Source: a virus. From it: 37,743 nucleotides of DNA. Position 1 is the first letter of the stretch; the number at the start of each line of letters is the position of its first letter. The stretch is taken from the IMG/VR virus record IMGVR_UViG_3300025379_000028, positions 1-37,743 of that record; one strand, 5' to 3'. Positions 31,122 through 37,368 of the stretch are shown piece after piece. A program made the translations under genes and the position numbers. The notes under the pieces were generated by a model. That model worked only from the letters and a program-made list of their open reading frames with translations. It searched no databases and was not told the origin of the DNA.

Positions 31122-31250
31122 TTATTTTTTGATTCCCTTAAAATACTTTGCAAGTAAAGTTACCAACTTAGTAGAATACATTATAGCATAAGCTGTTATA
31201 AAACCTAAAGTAAATAAACCCACCATAGCAGCTTCCAGTGGATCGAGCAT
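31122..31250 (-). CDS. Small membrane protein, 42 aa
   Basis: Short frame: MLDPLEAAMVGLFTLGFITA, then YAIMYSTKLVTLLAKYFKGI and KK. One hydrophobic segment (residues ~9-25), amphipathic basic tail. ATTAAATA lies 5 nt before the ATG. Unknown function. Confidence 0.45.
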   Translation of the reverse strand: MLDPLEAAMVGLFTLGFITAYAIMYSTKLVTLLAKYFKGIKK

Positions 31251-31278
31251 ATAATTATTTAATCATTCTAGAACACAG

Positions 31279-31311
31279 AAAACCCCTACTACCTGATCAG
31301 GGTAATAGGGG
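31279..31311 (-). terminator. Strong rho-independent terminator of the large ncRNA
   Basis: 11-bp stem CCCCTATTACC/GGTAGTAGGGG (one U-G pair) with a 7-nt loop, then TTTTCTGT on the minus strand. Confidence 0.85.
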
Positions 31312-31793
31312 CAGACTGCAGTCTATGTTTTCATTCTCTCTGCGTTTCGTAGGAGAGGCCATCTCCTATCGCTCGGACTTGAGACCGACATCATGGTAGC
31401 ATTATATGAAAATTTGTGGTGTTTGAAAAGCTTTTGTTCCGGATTTTGTTCTCTCCTCATCGAGTGCCGGCATGGAGCCAGCTCGTCGACCAGTCTGTGT
31501 TTATTAAAGCAAGGGATCGTAGCTGTATGTAAGTTTTTGGCTCCTCCTATGAAAATACGTCTACTAACATACCAACAGACAACTCAACGTATCTCTCCCA
31601 CGGATTATACCTACAACGTGGGAACTTAATTTGTATGACTAGAAAACCTCATTCGCTTTCACGGAGATTTATCTTATAGGCTACACGTTCACTCGGCCGA
31701 ATGCTTCGCTATCACCTATCGCGGGAGTCTTTTAGCTTTTAAGACTTGCGCCTAGTCAAATTTCAAAATGTACTATCAAAGATCAATTCTTAT
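31279..31793 (-). ncRNA. Large structured noncoding RNA (~515 nt), family not identified
   Basis: An independent unit with its own sigma70-like promoter (31800-31828) and strong terminator (31279-31311) but no credible ORF. Minus-strand pairings that I can see: GACTAG with CTAGTC closing a 5' domain, AGTCTT/AAGACT, ATAGG/CCTAT around ATTCGGCCGAGT, CCCACG/CGTGGG, ATACGT/ACGTAT, GGAGCC/GGCTCC, AGGAGA/TCTCCT, and the palindrome AGACTGCAGTCT at 31313-31324. GCGATAGG-GAT occurs near both ends (31707-31722, 31358-31372). No tmRNA, RNase P, SRP or group I intron signatures were found. Size, ornateness and a place among phage tRNAs recall the ROOL and GOLLD classes, but I cannot show membership. Confidence 0.7.
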
Positions 31794-31799
31794 TCTTTT

Positions 31800-31828
31800 A
31801 ATATAATGCCTGAATAAGGAAGTGGCAA
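31800..31828 (-). promoter_or_regulatory. Sigma70-like promoter of the large ncRNA
   Basis: Minus strand TTGCCA (31823-31828), 17-bp spacer, TATATT (31800-31805). Expected start near 31793. Confidence 0.6.
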
Positions 31829-31837
31829 CTAAAAAAT

Positions 31838-31909
31838 TGGCAGAGGTGGGAATCGAACCCACTGCCTTCACGTTATGAGCGTGACGAGATACCAGTTCTC
31901 TACTCTGCG
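31838..31909 (-). tRNA. Initiator tRNA-fMet (CAU)
   Basis: Cloverleaf starting CGCAGAG-TA-GAG, anticodon stem TCACG/CGTGA with loop CTCATAA giving CAU, variable AGGCA, T-arm GTGGG/CCCAC, 3' CTCTGCC-A. The 1-72 position is an unpaired C1-C72, the hallmark that lets the formyltransferase act and bars elongation factor. The sequence follows bacterial fMet closely (GGTAxCTCGTC, GCTCATAAC, GAAGG). The three G-C pairs below the anticodon loop are not complete. CCA is not encoded. Confidence 0.88.
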
Positions 31910-31914
31910 GAAAT

Positions 31915-32050
31915 TAATGTAAGTTCCTTTGTCCTAAAAACCTCAAGCGTCCTTGATTATGTTCTAGTTTTGTATGAACTTACGAAGAACCGGTTCCATG
32001 CATACAACTCTTCGAACAGTTGTAGAGAGGGTTTTGCCGATTACTATAAT
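31915..32050 (-). other. Structured intergenic segment between tRNA-Trp and tRNA-fMet
   Basis: No ORF. The minus strand has an 8-bp stem GTAAGTTC (31976-31983)/GAACTTAC (31919-31926) enclosing the hairpin TCAAG-GACG-CTTGA (31943-31956), and a separate hairpin ACAACT/AGTTGT (32004-32023). A CATAAATA word at 32053-32060 precedes it. It may be a small RNA or a processing scaffold of the tRNA transcript. Confidence 0.4.
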
Positions 32051-32058
32051 TCTATTTA

Positions 32059-32133
32059 TGGCACGCCGGGTAGGAATCGAACCTACCTAAGGCAGTTTTG
32101 GAGACTGCTGCACAGCCAATGTACCACCGACGT
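32059..32133 (-). tRNA. tRNA-Trp (CCA)
   Basis: Acceptor ACGTCGG/CCGGCGT, anticodon stem GCAGT/ACTGC with loop CTCCAAA giving CCA, G73, CCA end encoded. Confidence 0.95.
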
Positions 32134-32153
32134 AAAATGTAAAAGATCAAGTA

Positions 32154-32227
32154 TGGAGCCCAGTGTGAGAATCGAACTCACGACTAAGGTTTACAAAACC
32201 CTCGTTTTACCATTGAACTAACCGGGC
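32154..32227 (-). tRNA. tRNA-Thr (UGU)
   Basis: Acceptor GCCCGGT/ACTGGGC, anticodon stem AGGGT/ACCTT with loop TTTGTAA giving UGU, U73, CCA encoded. Confidence 0.94.
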
Positions 32228-32273
32228 GTTAATTTATTTATCTATATTAATACCAAGTATTGGTTCCTGCAAG

Positions 32274-32636
32274 CTATTTCTGAAAATGATCTTCTTTTAA
32301 TTTAGCGTTCCAAATTTTAGCATCTTCTACAGAATTTGGATTTATGTTTTTATAATCACCTAAATGACCAACAAGAATATGACAGATAATACCATAACTT
32401 GCACTTTCACAAAGAGTAATAAAGTTACTTGGATCGAGTTCTAATTCCGGATGTAAATGAAATGGTTTAATATGATGTACATTAAGTTTTTCTGTACCTT
32501 CACAAATTGCACATTTTGGATTATTCTTAAGATGTTCCTTGCGTACAGCAGCCCATTTAGGAGATCGTTTCACTCCTGTTGCTGGAAATTTACCATGTGC
32601 TATATCGCGAGCTGCGCTTAAACGTGTAGAAGCCAT
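32274..32636 (-). CDS. HNH endonuclease, 120 aa
   Basis: Basic N terminus (GVKRSPKWAAVRKEHLKNNP) followed by an HNH zinc module: Cys42/Cys45 (CAIC), His54-His55 (LNVHHIKPFHLHPELELDPS), Asn71 (NFITLC), and Cys76/Cys85 as a second pair. This matches a short phage HNH family. It sits between tRNA-Thr and tRNA-Ala, again a homing enzyme in a tRNA cluster. It would nick or cut DNA; the target is unknown. The promoter-like TTAAATAT lies 4-5 bases before the ATG. Confidence 0.88.
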   Translation of the reverse strand: MASTRLSAARDIAHGKFPATGVKRSPKWAAVRKEHLKNNPKCAICEGTEKLNVHHIKPFHLHPELELDPSNFITLCESASYGIICHILVGHLGDYKNINPNSVEDAKIWNAKLKEDHFQK

Positions 32637-32657
32637 GTATATATTTAATAAAAATTG

Positions 32658-32731
32658 TGGAGAATAGCGGGATCGAACCGCTGACCTATAGCTTGCAAAG
32701 CTATCGCTACTACCAACTGAGCTAATTCCCC
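32658..32731 (-). tRNA. tRNA-Ala (UGC)
   Basis: Acceptor GGGGAAT/ATTCTCC contains the G3-U70 pair that marks alanine tRNAs. Anticodon stem ATAGC/GCTAT with loop TTTGCAA giving UGC, A73, CCA not encoded. Confidence 0.95.
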
Positions 32732-32742
32732 GTAAAATAAAA

Positions 32743-33193
32743 TGGTGGAGGCGAGGGGAGTCGAACCCCTGTGTTTATACTTTTCTATTTATACTTCTAC
32801 ACGCTTAGCTAGCTTTCGTACTTTGGTTGACTAAAGGTAACCAGGCACTAGCGACCTATCCATGTTTAGAGTCCTACCTGTATGTGTGATTAACGACCAC
32901 ATACCACCGCTTGCACTCAATTTTCTAAGAATCACAAGACCTTCTAAACCTATTTTTATTTCCAAAAGCTTTAATAGGATTATCTTTTGGTTCCTTAGGC
33001 AGCTAGGAGTGCTGGCTCTTCAAAGCTGGCGAGGATTTCGTCAGCGTTCTCGAGACAATACAATGCTTCCGCAAGGATAGCGTCAGAGTTATCTTCTGCA
33101 TTTATGTTTTTAATCAGCTTTTTAAAGTGGCCAACTGATTAACCACTACGTGCCATACAAACTTCGAGTATAAGTCGAAACCAGTACGCCCCC
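32743..33193 (-). ncRNA. ssrA: tmRNA with a 34-codon tag
   Basis: tRNA-like ends pair as GGGGGCG (5', 33193) with CGCCTCC (3'), including G3-U70 for alanine charging, A73 and encoded CCA. T-arm GGGGTTCGACTCCCC and the typical CTAAGCGTGTAGAAG before it are present. An H-type pseudoknot precedes the message part: GTGG (33143-33146)/CCAC (33127-33130) and TTAATCAG (33135-33142)/CTGATTAA (33110-33117). The resume codon is GCA at 33097-33099. The RNA would rescue stalled ribosomes with host or phage SmpB. One-piece, 451 nt, about 90 nt longer than the E. coli RNA, largely because of the tag. Confidence 0.95.
32995..33099 (-). CDS. tmRNA proteolysis tag reading frame (34 residues)
   Basis: Resume codon GCA at 33099, ten bases after the pseudoknot, then 34 codons to TAA at 32995-32997. 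The tag begins AEDNSDAILAEALY and ends SFEEPALLAA. The C terminus keeps the LAA degron that ClpXP recognises in ordinary tags of 8-15 residues. The internal part is acidic, helix-prone and has one Cys. Confidence 0.85.
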   Translation of the reverse strand, partial: AEDNSDAILAEALYCLENADEILASFEEPALLAA

Positions 33194-33215
33194 AAAATTA
33201 TTTATCAAAGAACAA

Positions 33216-33836
33216 TTAGAGTCTATAAAGAACCCAACTAATCTTACTAGAGATAATTGAATTAAGCTTTAATAAACTACTAATCAATTTGCGGTAAATC
33301 TTTGACTTACGTAAAAATTTTATAATACGACGATGAAGAGTTGATTCCTTTTTCTTAAGATCCTTAGCCCATTCAATATTTTGAATAATACGAATCTTAG
33401 CAGGTTCTTTCTTTGCTTCAGTAAGAGTAATTTCAGTAAGCTTACCTTTTACGAATTCAGCTTCAAACTCCACCCACCAATCATATCCATCAAGATCGGT
33501 ATCATCTTCAATTACATCTGAAAAAATATTAACGTTTGATTTATTAGTAGAAAAATTATGATAAAATCTTACTGTACCTGTATGCTTGGTATCAACCCAC
33601 TTAGAAGATACCTCTTTCATATACCCCTTAAAAAAAGCCCCTTCATCATCTACCCACTCCCTCTCTACTTTTTGGTAGCGAAGTTTACCGGTCTTAGTAA
33701 CTTCGTAGATAGAGAGAGAATTTTCAAGATCTTTAGTCTGAAAGTCACATTCTTCCCACTTAATATCTTTTAGAGCTTTAAGCTCTTTATTAAGAGGAAG
33801 TGCTTTCTTTATAAAAATTATATCAAACATACCCAT
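33216..33836 (-). CDS. Conserved MGMFD phage protein, 206 aa
   Basis: Begins MGMFDIIFIKKALPLNKELK and has ECDFQTKDLENSLSIYEVTK at ~30-49. I know this pattern (MGMFDxI, then QTKDLxxxLxxYxI) from a conserved family of phage and plasmid hypothetical proteins of unknown role. The middle is beta-rich (GTVRFYHNFSTNKSNVNIF); the last 50 residues are very basic and helical (LHRRIIKFLRKSKIYRKLIS), which looks like an added tail. It lies right after the tmRNA gene on the same strand order, 23 bases away. Confidence 0.6.
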   Translation of the reverse strand: MGMFDIIFIKKALPLNKELKALKDIKWEECDFQTKDLENSLSIYEVTKTGKLRYQKVEREWVDDEGAFFKGYMKEVSSKWVDTKHTGTVRFYHNFSTNKSNVNIFSDVIEDDTDLDGYDWWVEFEAEFVKGKLTEITLTEAKKEPAKIRIIQNIEWAKDLKKKESTLHRRIIKFLRKSKIYRKLISSLLKLNSIISSKISWVLYRL

Positions 33837-33856
33837 ACAAATAATTATGGATGCAT

Positions 33857-34492
33857 TTAGAGAGAATGCAACACTTTTCTTACGTATTGCTCAAACGTTG
33901 GTATTTTAGGTTCAGGTTGTACACCATCAATTTGTTCTTTAGCTGCATTAAGTTTCTTAGTGAGAAATGCTCTTACTTCTTCTGGACTATTCAAGCTATC
34001 TGTACGCATTTCTATTGGAATACCACCAGCTGCTTTCCATTCTTTAATATATTTTGGAAAATCATCAATAAGAACATTGGGCTTACCTGTTTCTTTATTA
34101 ATTGCGTTAATAGTTTTATCTCTAACAAAGGACATTTCATCAGGAAGTGGGTTAAGGTGCTTATGAATCCAAATTCTCTTTCCAGCTTCTGAAGCCTGTT
34201 CATCAATACCAGCAGGACAGGAGCAAATACTATAACCTCCTACCTCTTTCACAACTGTGTTAATAATAGCGTCAGTTAGAGGGCCAAAAGTAGGAAGATC
34301 GGCAAAAAACTTCTTAACTCCACCCTGTTTTTGAAAGAACTCTTTAGCTTTACCTTCTCTATCTGTCCAAATTTGACGTGTATGTTCTTTTTCAGGTTCC
34401 GTTAGTGCTTTATAATGCTTACCAATCATTCCCATGGAAACTGTATCAAAAAGGTTAGCAAGTAACCCATCCATGTCGAGGTATACCTTCAT
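33857..34492 (-). CDS. HAD-type 5'(3')-deoxyribonucleotidase-like, 211 aa
   Basis: HAD phosphatase with the nucleophile motif YLDMDGLLAN (Asp6, Asp8) and acidic metal motif VLIDDFPKYI (Asp143-Asp144). The overall pattern resembles NT5C/phage deoxynucleotidases, which remove phosphate from dNMPs or otherwise tune nucleotide pools. A C-terminal extension, PKIPTFEQYVRKVLHSL, contains T-F-E-Q-Y-V, the same motif that stands at the N terminus of other proteins here, an odd placement. The ATG overlaps the stop of the HiPIP-like gene (TAATG). Confidence 0.7.
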   Translation of the reverse strand: MKVYLDMDGLLANLFDTVSMGMIGKHYKALTEPEKEHTRQIWTDREGKAKEFFQKQGGVKKFFADLPTFGPLTDAIINTVVKEVGGYSICSCPAGIDEQASEAGKRIWIHKHLNPLPDEMSFVRDKTINAINKETGKPNVLIDDFPKYIKEWKAAGGIPIEMRTDSLNSPEEVRAFLTKKLNAAKEQIDGVQPEPKIPTFEQYVRKVLHSL

Positions 34493-34704
34493 TATTTTCT
34501 ATCCTTTCTATGTGTTCTCTTCCACCACTTACACCAACCATCAGGTTTAATAACACCGAATACGGCAGAACACTTATTTGGAGGTCTCCACATCGTACAT
34601 ACATCACAGCGATGACCATCAACAGGATGAGCCACATAGCCTGCCTTCTGTTTAGAGTGCATGTGTTCGGTTAATAATGATTCAAATATCTTTTTAAAGT
34701 TCAT
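34492..34704 (-). CDS. HiPIP-like Cys4 protein, 70 aa
   Basis: Four cysteines in the order Cys33-x2-Cys36-x8-Cys45-x12-Cys58, in the context HRCDVCTMWRPPNKCSAVFG and PDGWCKWW. The CxxC, spaced C and final GWC are the pattern of high-potential iron-sulfur proteins, which hold a 4Fe-4S cluster. No export signal is visible. It could instead be a zinc ribbon. The N terminus MNFKKIFESLLTE partly resembles the capsid-tag motif. It is coupled to the deoxynucleotidase gene. Confidence 0.5.
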   Translation of the reverse strand: MNFKKIFESLLTEHMHSKQKAGYVAHPVDGHRCDVCTMWRPPNKCSAVFGVIKPDGWCKWWKRTHRKDRK

Positions 34705-34940
34705 TTATTTGTTAATATTACAACAAAGCGATAAAGAAAATATCCTTTAAAATGTCTGTTTACAAACTCTTTCTTAGCACTTACGACCAATTTATTTTCG
34801 TTTTCTGCATGATGCTTAGTCTGTTCTTTTAAATGCTCATCTGCCTGCTCTGACGTTGAAAAATACCCACTCCATTTAATGGTATTGCGATCTATTATAG
34901 GTGCTGTATTATGTGGTGGATTGTGATCCATAAGAGTCAT
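34701..34940 (-). CDS. Unknown small protein, 79 aa
   Basis: Starts MTLMDHNPPHNTAPIIDRNT; His-rich in the middle (HLKEQTKHHAENENK), then a basic aromatic end (HFKGYFLYRFVVILTNK). The region SGYFSTSEQADEHLKEQTKHH could be a small alpha/beta domain. It overlaps the next gene by 4 bases (ATGA). ACTAAATA lies 9 nt before the ATG. Confidence 0.5.
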   Translation of the reverse strand: MTLMDHNPPHNTAPIIDRNTIKWSGYFSTSEQADEHLKEQTKHHAENENKLVVSAKKEFVNRHFKGYFLYRFVVILTNK

Positions 34941-34958
34941 AGCATATATTATTTAGTC

Positions 34959-35042
34959 TGGGCAGAAGTGGATTCGAACCACTGAAGGCAATAGCCAGAA
35001 GATTTACAGTCTTCCCCGTTTGTCCAGCTTCGGTATCTACCC
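34959..35042 (-). tRNA. tRNA-Tyr (GUA)
   Basis: 84-nt class II cloverleaf: acceptor GGGTAGA/TCTGCCC, anticodon stem GAAGA/TCTTC with loop CTGTAAA giving GUA, variable arm with GGC/GCC, A73, CCA not encoded. Confidence 0.93.
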
Positions 35043-35050
35043 ATTAAATT

Positions 35051-35689
35051 TTATGACCAAAAGAAGTAACGATATTTAACAAGTTGTGTTAGAATATCAC
35101 TATCTTTATCTTGAATAAGTTGCTCAAGACGATTAACCTCTCCATAGAGTTCTTCGTATGACTCTTCTCGTGGTGTCATCTTAAACATCTTAACCTTACC
35201 CTTATCATCTGTCTCACACGGTACAAACATTTCCTTGAGTGGTTGATGAGGTGGATAGGCATTATCCATATCTTTTTCTAGCTGTGGTCGTTCAATAGTA
35301 ATATAATTGTAAGCAGATTCAAGCCATTTAGCGAACGCTACAGCGTGCTCACCTGTACCCTCCCAATCAGTGTGACCATGAAGGTATTCTGTTTCATAAA
35401 AACTCTTAATAAACTCAAAATTTATAATCTCAATAAGGTGAGATGTGTCTGTCCAGGTACGTGGAATTGCCTTACGAATACGATTATTTTCTGGAGCAAA
35501 GATTGGACGAATCTTATCGTAGTATCGTAGCTTCCAACGGAATGGAAGTACATCCCATACACTACGAATACTAAACTTATCGTCCATAAAGTTCCAAAAC
35601 TTACGACTAAAAGACTTTTTATAGGTCTCAAGGTCAGCAAAATCACACCGTAAAGCATGATTGCGTGCTTGGAATTTTTCTGGTGTCAT
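35051..35689 (-). CDS. Unknown phage protein, 212 aa
   Basis: Starts MTPEKFQARNHALRCDFADL. Trp- and Arg-rich first half (FWNFMDDKFSIRSVWDVLPF), then HGHTDWEGTGEHAVAFAKWL and a helical Glu-rich end. This looks like a conserved phage hypothetical with many polar contacts; no catalytic motif is convincing. The ATG overlaps the stop of the 41-residue gene (TAATG at 35687-35691), and tRNA-Tyr follows 8 bases after its end. Confidence 0.55.
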   Translation of the reverse strand: MTPEKFQARNHALRCDFADLETYKKSFSRKFWNFMDDKFSIRSVWDVLPFRWKLRYYDKIRPIFAPENNRIRKAIPRTWTDTSHLIEIINFEFIKSFYETEYLHGHTDWEGTGEHAVAFAKWLESAYNYITIERPQLEKDMDNAYPPHQPLKEMFVPCETDDKGKVKMFKMTPREESYEELYGEVNRLEQLIQDKDSDILTQLVKYRYFFWS

Positions 35690-35814
35690 TAGTATTTCTT
35701 TACAAGCTTTCCCTTGATCTTTACAAAGCCTTCAACCTTGCCTGATGCCTTAGGAAAGTTTTCCTTGTATTTTTTTGTGTCGCTTACGCGTGATTTTGAT
35801 CCTTTGCCTGCCAT
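35689..35814 (-). CDS. Small Lys-rich protein, 41 aa
   Basis: Short frame: MAGKGSKSRVSDTKKYKENF, then PKASGKVEGFVKIKGKLVKK and Y. Strongly basic. Overlaps the next ATG (TAATG), and starts 2 bases past the RadA-like stop, so it belongs to that transcript. A nucleic-acid-binding role is possible. Confidence 0.55.
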   Translation of the reverse strand: MAGKGSKSRVSDTKKYKENFPKASGKVEGFVKIKGKLVKKY

Positions 35815-35815
35815 A

Positions 35816-36724
35816 TTAGTGTTTGGTTATGATTGCTTCGACTTTATTTACCCTCCACCGGCACTTATTGCCACGGAGATCATTCTTAGTAAGCTTGCCC
35901 TCAGTCGTAAGCTCCCGAAGAAGCCATCCAGCCCTGGAGGCATCAACCTTAAGAGCTGTACAAACGTCAGAGACTGAGAACTTACCGTTCATACTAAGAA
36001 TTTGCTTACGAGCTTCTTCCTTCTTATCAGACTTAGTAGTCTTACCAGCACCCTCGGTTATCTTAACCGGAGTAAAGTCATAACCACGACTAGTAAACGC
36101 ACAGGTATAGTCAATACCAGGACCGAAGCGATTCTTAGCGAAGTAAATCCGACGATGACCAGGCTCTTCCTCTGAGAGTTCAACAAAAACATTGACATCA
36201 ACAGCGTACGTCAACAGGTTTGTACCCTTAATAACACCACCCTTAGTAAGATGACAGATAATAAGAACAACACACTCTGTCTCCTTAGCACGGTTAATAA
36301 GAGTCTCAATGAACTCCTTCTCTTCCATATTGCTCTTATCGACAGCATGGAACGAATCAATGACGATAACGTCAACGTCGTTCATAAACCCGATAATCTT
36401 CTTAGCATTAGACTCGTTACAAATACCAACATCTTCAATACCAAGACGCTTACAGGCAAAGGCAACCTGATGAATAGACTCCTCCGCCGATACAAATCCA
36501 ACCCTATGACCGTTCTTTGTTATACCGTTAAGAATCTGAAGAACCATCGTCGACTTACCAACACCTGCCTTTGATGAGATTGTAGTAACTGAACCCGGAA
36601 GCATTCCACCTCCGAACATTTCGTCAACCTCGGGAATACCCGACTTGACGCGACGATTGTAAATGTCAGGAATCTGAACATCTTTGACTGCTGTAAACGA
36701 CGTACTCTGTAGGTTAATTTTCAT
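35816..36724 (-). CDS. RadA/Sak4-like RecA-fold ATPase, 302 aa
   Basis: RecA-fold core with GIPEVDEMFGGGMLPGSVTT (typical entry of RadA/KaiC/Sak4), Walker A KAGVGKST at residues 52-59, Walker B DVIVIDS (118-124) and KNRFGP (197-202), the motif that marks RadA-type branch-migration proteins. The N-terminal zinc finger and C-terminal Lon-like domain of cellular RadA are absent. Residues ~230-295 form a winged-helix-like end (FSVSDVCTALKVDASRAGWL). It probably acts in phage recombination or replication. Codon use is GC-richer than in the neighbours. A TATACT -10 lies 6 nt before the ATG, so the message is nearly leaderless. Confidence 0.8.
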   Translation of the reverse strand: MKINLQSTSFTAVKDVQIPDIYNRRVKSGIPEVDEMFGGGMLPGSVTTISSKAGVGKSTMVLQILNGITKNGHRVGFVSAEESIHQVAFACKRLGIEDVGICNESNAKKIIGFMNDVDVIVIDSFHAVDKSNMEEKEFIETLINRAKETECVVLIICHLTKGGVIKGTNLLTYAVDVNVFVELSEEEPGHRRIYFAKNRFGPGIDYTCAFTSRGYDFTPVKITEGAGKTTKSDKKEEARKQILSMNGKFSVSDVCTALKVDASRAGWLLRELTTEGKLTKNDLRGNKCRWRVNKVEAIITKH

Positions 36725-36730
36725 ACTATT

Positions 36731-36758
36731 AGTATATGGGAATTCAAAAGGAATTAAA
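36731..36758 (-). promoter_or_regulatory. Promoter of the RadA-like gene
   Basis: TATACT (36731-36736) with a weak -35 TTTAAT (36753-36758) at a 16-bp spacing. The spacer contains TCCTTTT and CCCA, as in the promoter at 31090-31118. Confidence 0.45.
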
Positions 36759-36761
36759 AGC

Positions 36762-37061
36762 TTATTTTCCGTTTATTTTTAAGGCACGGAGAAGTTTTTT
36801 CTCATCCGGAGGTAGGATAGCTGTAGAGACACCGAGTGCAGATCGAACATCATACACTGTTCTCCCTTGTTTAAGCATTGTTAATGCCTCACGACATATA
36901 TAATGGTTAATAAACTCTTCTTTTGAACCGAGTTTCTTTGATTTCTCTTCCAAATATGCACTGTTAGTAGGTCTCGTCTTTCCTGTTACAATACAAGTAA
37001 GAACGGAAGGATCGTTTGAGATACTTTTCTTAAATCTAGCGTTAATTTCTGCAGCATTCAT
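36762..37061 (-). CDS. Unknown phage protein, 99 aa
   Basis: Starts MNAAEINARFKKSISNDPSV. LTCIVTGKTRPTNSAYLEEK (~20-39) looks like the start of a conserved small domain seen in phage hypotheticals, and EEFINHYICREALTMLKQGR adds an amphipathic helix that ends in a basic patch. This could be a DNA-binding or assembly factor. The next gene downstream is the RadA-like ATPase, 38 bases away but with its own promoter. Confidence 0.55.
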   Translation of the reverse strand: MNAAEINARFKKSISNDPSVLTCIVTGKTRPTNSAYLEEKSKKLGSKEEFINHYICREALTMLKQGRTVYDVRSALGVSTAILPPDEKKLLRALKINGK

Positions 37062-37111
37062 TAGTGATAATAATAGGAAATTTAAAAAAGAAAGGCAATA
37101 AAATAGTTGAC

Positions 37112-37149
37112 AAAAAAAGACCGGCTGCTAAGTAGTAACAGCCGGTCTT
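37112..37149 (-). terminator. Strong rho-independent terminator
   Basis: 11-bp stem AAGACCGGCTG/CAGCCGGTCTT with an 11-nt loop, followed on the minus strand by TTTTT. Ends the gene at 37167-37361. Confidence 0.9.
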
Positions 37150-37166
37150 CTCATTGTTATACCGAA

Positions 37167-37361
37167 TTAAGCAACGGTAATATCGTTTGTGCGGATGGCG
37201 CGAGTGAAGTCGCGTGCATCAACCTGACGTGTGCTGCGCTCGAACTGATTGGTCTTCTCGAGGACCTTAGCGCGCTTAACGGTAAAACTACCGTCACGGT
37301 TACGCTCCATCTTGACGAAAAACGTCTTTGGACGGAGATTCTTATTTGTGTAATCGATCAT
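37167..37361 (-). CDS. Small, probably highly expressed protein, 64 aa
   Basis: Starts MIDYTNKNLRPKTFFVKMER; basic, with KRAKVLEKTNQFERSTRQVD in the middle. Not recognised. Its control signals are the best in the window: a sigma70-like promoter (TTCTTG-17-TATAAT), a leader of about 30 nt with a near-perfect Shine-Dalgarno AAAGGAGGTGA, and a strong terminator. Third positions are GC-rich relative to the neighbours. It is therefore a stand-alone, probably early, abundant product that could act on host machinery. Confidence 0.65.
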   Translation of the reverse strand: MIDYTNKNLRPKTFFVKMERNRDGSFTVKRAKVLEKTNQFERSTRQVDARDFTRAIRTNDITVA

Positions 37362-37368
37362 TGTTATT

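Noticed and set aside
31393-31629. 78-residue plus-strand frame inside the large RNA unit
   Set aside because: Opposite to the promoter-terminator pair, no ribosome site, and the composition looks random. It is better explained as the complement of a structured RNA.
31279-31793. Large RNA as RNase P RNA, a group I intron or a second tmRNA
   Set aside because: It lacks the RNase P GAGGAAAGUC and ACAGAA-type boxes, lacks recognisable group I P/Q/R/S core segments or flanking exons, and has no T-arm/CCA end. A ROOL/GOLLD relation is left open only as a hypothesis.
32862-33080. 72-residue plus-strand frame
   Set aside because: Lies entirely antisense to the tmRNA.
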